In this document: piece after piece, positions 58,380 through 64,000 of the stretch
How the letters are laid out: every line of letters starts with the position of its first letter
Numbering within the stretch: position 1 is the stretch's first letter
DNA from: Ceriagrion tenellum
Lineage: Eukaryota > Arthropoda > Insecta > Odonata > Coenagrionidae
DNA: 64,000 bases
Assembly (NCBI GenBank): GCA_963169105.1
Contig: OY720634.1
Coordinates: 149,985,584 to 150,049,583, forward strand
Reading direction: 5' to 3'
Program-made: the position numbers and the translations under genes
The notes under the pieces: generated by a model
What the model was told of the DNA's origin: nothing
Databases searched by the model: none
What the model saw: the letters and a program-made list of their open reading frames with translations, nothing else

Positions 58380-58800
58380 GAGAGAGAGAGGAGATGGCAG
58401 AAGGGAAAGAGACAAGACAAGACTCCCTGCGGACGACGTCTTGCCTCCCGCATTCCTAGCCGATCTCTCCCGAGTCCCCCCCACCTCATCCATTCCCCAC
58501 CCCCTTACTAACCCCTCTCCCTCCCGTGACCCCTGACCAGGCGCCGCAATCAACCTCCCTATGTCCGCGGTCATCCCGGGCTGATGCCCAACCACCTTCC
58601 CCCCCCCGTACCTCGCCAAATTGCCCGCCACCCGATCCCTCCCCTCTCCTTCCCTCAGTAATATTAGAGCCTTCACGAAATCCCGCAAATCCACGTGGTC
58701 CCGCATCCGACATTCCGGACACGAGGAACCCGGTCCGGCATTTCAGGCGAACCGAACCGAGGGCCCCGGAACGGGCCCTTGAGTCCGTTTTGCACGATGC
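58380..58800. other. CpG-rich island
   Basis: Dense CpG and C runs with long frames on both strands (minus 58302-58706, 134 codons; plus 58526-58972, 148 codons). The translations are low-complexity Gly/Arg or Pro/Ser, so open frames probably reflect composition. Confidence 0.4.
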
Positions 58801-59439
58801 TCATTTCAGTACAGAAAATCGAACTGCACTCAGTATACTTACAGTCGCAGCGTGTGAAAGATGTGTCATCGCATCCGATTTCGGATCGAATTCGAATATA
58901 AGTTCAAGTATGAGTTTGTTTCCACTTGCACAAAATGCAGAAAGAAGGAAGGCAATGACAAGAAAGAAATAACTACAGTATAAGGGGGCCCTGCTGAGAA
59001 ATGAATACGATTCTTCTTTTCCACCAGATCCTTGAATTCAACGACCAATTACAGGCCAGCAGGCGAGTCGAGAGTTTTGCGAGAATTCCGGTGGTGTGCC
59101 CATATGATCTTCGGAGGGAGCTGTCTGACCAATAATCGAGAATATGTTTTCTTGAGACCTCTACAGCAGGTTTTCTAAGGATTGATCACGGTTTTCTCAA
59201 CAATTTCGTCGTTATGCACAACAGTTTGGCCCAATTAATTTACACCTGATTACTCAGCGAGTGCCGGAACAGTGCCGCTGCACACCGAAATAGGCATCGC
59301 ATAAAAACAGGATCCGAGGCATCGAATTCGTTTTGAGTGCCGACTTTGTTTCCGAGTTTTCGTCGCTGATTTCAATCCTGAATTCAATGCTGAGCCAAGC
59401 ATCTTGTATCGAGGGCCTTCAATGAGCCCCGGTCTCGGT
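58801..59439. other. Unassigned stretch
   Basis: Moderate GC; no domain-bearing frame and no repeat partner found. Confidence 0.4.
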
Positions 59440-59800
59440 CGGTTAGTTGCCCTGGGGAACTATTAATGTGATCGGTCTGCTTCCCGCCGCCGCCGCCGTT
59501 GCCGATAGTTTCGCCTTCATGTCATCGCAAAAAGATTCGCTCTCTCCCCGTTCAAGAGGGACTCCCATTGGCCTCCGAGGGCAGTGGTCAATGGGGTAGG
59601 GCGGTCGGTCGGTCACCGAGTGTCTCCACCCCAACTCCGAGGTCGTAGCTCTCGGCGTGTGCCGCGAGAATCTTTTCGTTCGGAGGGCAAGATCAAAAGG
59701 CCGCTCGGGCTGTTTCAACGCGTTGACCTTGAGTTGACCGTCTCTCGGGTCGACTCCTCTCTCACTTAAACTCACTCTGATGCTGGAGAGCTCTGTAATG
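59440..59800. other. CpG-rich island with long minus ORF
   Basis: A 166-codon minus frame (59443-59943) has a less repetitive composition than those in other islands, and contains a (GCC)n run near 59485-59500 encoding an Ala stretch. It has no recognised domain. It is a candidate first exon or promoter only. Confidence 0.4.
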
Positions 59801-59999
59801 TCAGAATTTTCCATAGCTATGCGTTCTGTAGTCATGAATACGGATGAAACAAGGACCCTGGTTATTGAGGACGAAGAACTGTTTGAAGAAGGGAAGAAGA
59901 AAATATTAACAACAAACAATGTTTTAAGGCGCGACTTGGTCACAATAAGCTTGTGTCATGTTAAATAGTTTTCTCTTGTTTCTAATAATATCAACAAAC

Positions 60000-60125
60000 G
60001 AGCCGGCCCAGGTGGCGGCGGGGTAAAGTCCTCGCCTGCTAATCCGAGGGTCGCGGGTTCCAGTCCCGCCTGGGTGGGTTTTTCACCACCCAGGGCATGG
60101 ATGTGTGTCAAGTTCTGTTGGTCCG
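60000..60125 (+). mobile_element. tRNA-derived SINE (copy 2)
   Basis: The head GGTGGCGGCGGGGTAAAGTC, CTCGCCTGCTAATCCGAGGG, TCGCGGGTTC matches 14010-14075 with few changes; box B is GGTTCCAGTCC (one substitution). The body keeps GGGCATGGATGTGTGT and TGTTGG and then diverges; no A tail is visible, so the 3' boundary is uncertain. Confidence 0.8.
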
Positions 60126-60649
60126 GTCCCTGGAAAACTTGATGACAGGATCAGCAGCCTATCGGGATTCCGGGGACATACGGGCTAACAGAATCGTCCG
60201 GCAAGTATGCATCTTATTTTATTTATTTTCGACATATTCACCAATAAATAGAATCCATGTTCCATGGGACATGGTACATATTGAGCTTCAGGAAGAAGTT
60301 ATTATATTAATCAGGTATTTTCGACGCACAGCATTAAATGCAATAGTGTGTGTAGTTGGGAAGTCTAATAAATAATTTTTAAAAAATGAAGTCCTTACCT
60401 ATCGCAATAATTTTCGTAATATCATAAAAAAGTCCCTCTGTCTTGAAGACGATTTCATCATTTTTAAAATGGTTCGATTTTAAAATAAAATTCATAAACC
60501 TAAGGCAAATCTTGCCCAAATTACTCCACGAAAAATGGACGCTGCTTATTTATATGGTCTAGACTAATGATATTAATGGAATTAAAGGTTTATTGTCAGC
60601 CATTAAACTTGTACTAGTATATAAAAGCGTATCAGGCTCAACTTTGTGG
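60126..60649. other. Unassigned stretch
   Basis: AT-rich after the SINE, with no recognised feature; the short frame at 60097-60375 begins inside the SINE. Confidence 0.4.
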
Positions 60650-60870
60650 AAGCAATTGATATTGATATCTATCCATGTACTGGTACTGGAATTTTGGTGA
60701 TAAGGGGAGAGATGTCTCCGCAAAGAGTTTCCATCAAAGGGCGAAGATTACCTATCGTTCAGTGCGAGTCTTTCGTGGGCAGCATGACATGGGGCGGCGC
60801 AGAGTACAAGGCGTCATCGTCATCACCGATTCAAATGTACATATTCAGAAAGTTTTGAAGAGTACAGTGT
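60650..60870 (+). repeat. Unnamed repeat S, copy 1 (possibly coding-derived)
   Basis: About 150 bp (60690-60838) aligns to 62840-62990 at roughly 70%, with only one net codon-sized gap. In one shared frame both translate similarly: here VIRGEMSPQRVSIKGRRLPI, then MTWGGAEYKASSSSPIQ. The product is unrecognised. Confidence 0.6.
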
Positions 60871-60914
60871 ATGATTAACTCGGCGAATGTCAGTGGAGAA
60901 CTGAAATTTTCATT

Positions 60915-61074
60915 GCTCGTTCAATCCTAAGACTGGCAGACCACAGCCCTCAATCCTTCCCTGTCTAGTAGTGCTAGTCCCTCACTTCCTGTTAGCTCTT
61001 CTAATGAACTTTCCTATTTATTTGTCCCAATATGTATCTCTTGACCTCCTTCTGGGGAATTTCCCCTCTATTTT
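60915..61074 (-). mobile_element. RTE-like LINE 3' end, distal part (interrupted)
   Basis: The plus-strand form GTTCAATCCTAAGACTGGCA at 60920 matches the 3' end signature of the minus copy at 35970. The sequence continues alongside that copy (CCTTCCCTGTCTAGTAGTGC, TTCCCCTCTATTTTT) until 61074, where it is broken by the LINE at 61075-61619 and resumes at 61620. Confidence 0.75.
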
Positions 61075-61619
61075 TGATACCACTAGAGAGATACAACCTC
61101 GCTCTGGTTAGGCCACATCTCGAATACGCCGCGAGTATTTGGAACCCTGGACAAATAGGTGTAGCTAAAAATATTAATCAAATACAAAGGAAAGCAGCGT
61201 GCTTTGTTAAAAACTACTACGAGCGTACATATAGAGTCTCACAACTTCTAGGGATTAAGGTGGGAGTCCCTAGAGACTCGGAGGCTACACGCTAGGCTTA
61301 GGTTGCTTGATAAATTCAGATCTGATATTTTTCAGAGCGGCATAGAAAATATTATCATGACTCCTCACTACATCTCTAGGTCTGACAGATGCAATAAAAT
61401 AAGAGAGATACACTGCCGAGCAGATTGGTAAAAAAACTCGTTTTTTCCGCGATCAATAAGCGACCACAATAAATAGAGCTCCACTAAATACATTCCTATA
61501 ATACATGTCACCATTTCATCTCCAAAAACTTGCACCTTTTCACGGCTGGTGACCTAACACCCCCTGCCACATGCCCATGTGGCGGCTCGCAGGGTATTAT
61601 GTAGATGTAGATGTAAATT
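61075..61619 (+). mobile_element. CR1/Jockey-like LINE, 5'-truncated (copy 4), nested in an RTE
   Basis: It translates as LERYNLALVRPHLEYAASIW, NPGQIGVAKNINQIQRKAAC, FVKNYYERTYRVSQLLGIKV, then after a frame change LRLLDKFRSDIFQSGIENII, SRSDRCNKIREIHCRADW, stop, KNSFFPRSISDHN. This is the post-reverse-transcriptase domain of a CR1/Jockey-group LINE (RP-LEYAa-vW-P, QRkA-rFV, YKnSFFPR). It ends with the family's ACACCCCCTGCCACATGCCC block and a GATGTA tail. TATTTT flanks it on both sides (61069-61074 and 61620-61625), a plausible target duplication. Direct evidence for nesting: the interrupted RTE reads through on either side. Confidence 0.88.
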
Positions 61620-61805
61620 TATTTTACCTTCAGCTGCATTCTTCACTAACCAATTGTGCCTCAGTGTGTGTCCAATCCATCTGGTTCTTCTTCTCTGGAT
61701 GTTGTTCCATGTGGTCCTCTCATCTTCTACTGTTGTCTAATCTTCATTATTCCTTATTTTGTTTTTCCATCGTATCTTCCTAACCCTTCTCCAGCAGCAC
61801 GCTTC
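61620..61805 (-). mobile_element. RTE-like LINE, proximal part of the interrupted copy
   Basis: The minus strand reads KIRWKNKIRNNED, stop, TTVEDERTTWNNIQRRRTRW, IGHTLRHNWLVKNAAE, the same tail segment as in the plus copy at 36480-36610 (IRNDEVYRRVEEERTIWNTI). It continues the fragment at 60915-61074 across the inserted LINE. The plus frame over 61571-61783 is a shadow. Confidence 0.82.
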
Positions 61806-62762
61806 GAAAAATTATAATATCATATTATTTCTTAAATGAAAAAATATTTTAGCATTGTCCGCCATTTTGGTTTTTAAAATTCAAATATAATTCAAAGGGC
61901 AGATGAACTACATTTATTCTTTAAAAAATTATTTGTTATGCTGAATGAAATAGATTTTTGTTTCATCTGTTAATCTCTAGGGGTTTTGGAGCCGTTTGAA
62001 ATCCGAGGTTGTCGGAAAAACGAATCGGATGACTTTTACGAGCATTGTTGAATTATGAGTCGCTGCCTATCGCAAATTTACGAAAAATAAAGACCATGAA
62101 ATATGACGTTATATGCTATAATTTATTGGGAGTGACCATGCAAAGCTTCAACATCCGGATTGAATAAAGTATACTTGCAATTTTGGACAGATATTTTTAT
62201 TACAGCCTACTGTGAAGCGCCTCTCTTCATGTACTTCTACGAAATACTGTACAAGCCACCACTATGGTGTGTGGCACGTGGTGGTTCCACACCAGGTATG
62301 CAGCACTCATCCCAGTTTAAATCAGAACCGCGCGCGTTCCCCCGGATGCCAGACGCAGGCCAAAAGCAGTCAGGACAACGGCACACAATTAGACCAGAAA
62401 CTTATAAAGTGATACGTAGAACATGCTACCATGCAGTACACTACTCAAGATACAACTACTGGTTAGCGTTATTAATGCGACAAATAAATAGCACAACAAG
62501 GTACTAAAAAATGGAAGAATATTTCATACCGGCGATTGCATGCGAGGTTAGTAGCAAATAATCATGTTAAGATATTTAGCACTACTGAAAAACAAAACAC
62601 AATTCAACGTAGTCAGTATGCTAGAACTGATCTATCGCAACTATTATGGTCCCTTATTGTACGTGGACAAAATTACATTTTAAATCTATCGCTTCTACAG
62701 TCTATTTCCGTAATCTTATTCCCATGATAGATTCTACCATAATAGTTTGTCTCTAGCTAAAT
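61806..62762. other. Unassigned stretch
   Basis: The plus frame at 62160-62507 (115 codons) has a varied composition but no domain I recognise; nothing else found. Confidence 0.4.
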
Positions 62763-63100
62763 ATGTTGAATGTCCGACATAAAATAGTCTACATCAAACT
62801 TTTTCGTAAAAGATTTAAGGGGGGTGCAGTACGCACGACTGAAATTTGGGTGATAATAGGAGACATATCTTTGCAAAGAGTCTCCAGTAATGGGCAAAGA
62901 CTCCCAATCGTTAGCCGTGCCTCTGTTACGGACCGCATGACATGGAGCAGTGCTGGTCTCAAGGTGTCGTCATCGCCGATTCAAAGGGCCGTAATACTCG
63001 AGCTACTTATTCCAGGAATGTTGTGCAGAAATTGCGAGAAAGCGATTGCGGAATTAGAACAGGGGCTGCTTTGCCATCAGTCATTTTAGGCACTTGTGCA
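62763..63100 (+). repeat. Unnamed repeat S, copy 2 (possibly coding-derived)
   Basis: Copy of 60650-60870, 2.15 kb downstream in the same orientation. The shared frame reads VIIGDISLQRVSSNGQRLPI, then MTWSSAGLKVSSSPIQ, continuing open as RAVILELLIPGMLCRNCEKA to 63089. No family recognised. Confidence 0.6.
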
Positions 63101-63529
63101 TATATTCTAGAAATTCACCGTTTAACTCGACACGACTTGCAATGCACATCCATGCATACAACAGATTTTGCAGTGAAGTGCCTCGTGTAAAACGACCGAA
63201 ATGCTTGGCGCCTCACCAAAGGGCGCTGAGTTGTAGAGACTGTGCAATGTCGGTCAACATTGTTTGTATTCTTTCTTAGATTCTGGCTTTAAATGTACTG
63301 GCTGGCTTCTAATTCTGGCGTATACAGGTCCTCAACTAATATTATCATTTTGCTGTACTCTCATTACGCATGACATAGGTTGTTCAACGTTTTCCTTGAT
63401 TTATCCGTTCATTTGCATTTGCGTACGGTTGAAATGGTGGAAAAGGCCCATATCGCTAGAGCTGTGGATATATTGAATCGAACTACCCTAGAGGCGGCGC
63501 TCCTAGGGGTGTCATAACGCGGGGAATTA
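63101..63529. other. Unassigned stretch
   Basis: Short overlapping plus frames without domains. Confidence 0.4.
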
Positions 63530-64000
63530 AGTTTTCTTGAAACGCGTGCCGACGCAATCGGAAGAGTGTAATTTTCCTCCCCACAACCTCCTCCCTCTCC
63601 CCCTTCCCTCGACCCACCCCCCCCCCATCTCCTCTTCCGCTCCCAGCTACTACCCTACCAGCTACTTCACCCGTTTTAATCTTCCCCTTTCACCAACTTC
63701 TCCCCCTTTTAGCTTCCCCTCGCGTCCCCCGAAAGCAGTCCATCAAGGAAAGTGTTCGTTTCCGATCGGGGAAAACTTTTAGACCCCGCTCCCGGAGGAA
63801 GAAAGGAAGATATCAGCGAAGCCATGCCGGGAATCGATGGAGTGCGTGCGTGCAGTTGCTGCGTCGTTTTTAAACAAGTGCGAAGCGGTTGGGATTTACA
63901 TCACCGCGTGCGATCACGCCTCCGGTTATTCATTTGGAACTTCCCGCTAGAGCGCAATGAGGAGAGACTTCAACGGAAGGAAGGTCTCTGGAATTGAAGG
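63530..64000. other. GC-rich island at the window edge
   Basis: A C-rich block (63580-63720) followed by balanced, CpG-containing DNA to the end. The plus frames 63537-63782 and 63752-63997 are open to the edge but unrecognised; an exon could continue beyond the window. Confidence 0.4.

Noticed and set aside
1..64000. CRISPR array, operon structure or phage-like module
   Set aside because: No regularly spaced identical repeats, no co-directional gene strings and no ribosome-binding-site-led genes; the content is transposons and intergenic DNA of a eukaryote.

Overview
The window is eukaryotic, AT-rich, intron/intergenic-type DNA dominated by old transposable elements. No bacterial gene organisation is present, and I recognise no intact host gene, rRNA, functional tRNA or CRISPR array. 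The element mix is RTE-like and CR1/Jockey-like LINEs, Penelope-like ends, tRNA-derived SINEs, and hAT-, piggyBac-, pogo- and CACTA-like DNA transposons. With a TCAGT-type initiator next to a GC island, this suggests an arthropod with a large genome, probably an insect. I cannot name the species from sequence alone.

Layout. 1-850: 5' part of an RTE-like LINE (minus strand). 4.4-4.7 kb: LINE C-terminal fragment (plus). 6-6.5 kb: tRNA-like SINE pieces and a GC island. 7.1-8.0 kb: internally deleted RTE-like copy (plus). 8.5 kb: 3' end of a CR1/Jockey-like LINE. 14.0-14.35 kb: two tRNA-derived pieces. 16.1-16.8 kb: a direct-repeat pair. 18.77-18.92 and 20.03-20.14 kb: two Penelope-like palindromes. 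21.0-22.24 kb: a putative DNA transposon carrying a GC-rich promoter-like block and a short exon-like ORF. 22.4-22.7 kb: LINE fragment. 24.25 kb: RTE 3' end. 26.75 kb: a possible C-terminal exon weakly resembling a SOCS box. 27.94-28.43 kb: pogo-like MITE. 28.57-28.83 kb: tandem duplication. 28.86-29.3 kb: LINE C-terminus (minus).

31.0-33.2 kb is the best preserved element, a 5'-truncated LINE with a nearly complete reverse transcriptase pseudogene; it is followed at 33.6-34.2 kb by another LINE C-terminus. 36.0-36.9 kb holds an inverted pair of RTE 3' ends, one with a duplicated terminus. 38.0-38.25 kb: another copy of the 8.5-kb family. 43.07-44.2 kb: piggyBac-like inverted repeats. 52.35-53.10 kb: a hAT MITE with TIRs and a degenerate 8-bp target duplication. 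53.3-53.7 kb: LINE end (minus). 60.0 kb: second copy of the SINE. 60.9-61.8 kb: an RTE 3' end split by a nested CR1/Jockey-like LINE. A three-copy unnamed repeat lies at 27.0, 49.5 and 55.2 kb, and a two-copy one at 60.7 and 62.9 kb.

GC-rich islands (about 6.05-6.34, 19.4-19.8, 23.5-24.06, 27.2-27.7, 29.4-29.8, 35.3-35.7, 37.5-37.8, 40.15-40.6, 52.1-52.3, 55.5-55.8, 58.4-58.8, 59.45-59.8 and 63.5-64.0 kb) stand out from the AT-rich background. They may be promoters or first exons of genes whose other exons lie elsewhere, but none encodes a protein I can recognise. All identities come from reading motifs by eye; no alignment or database search was run.
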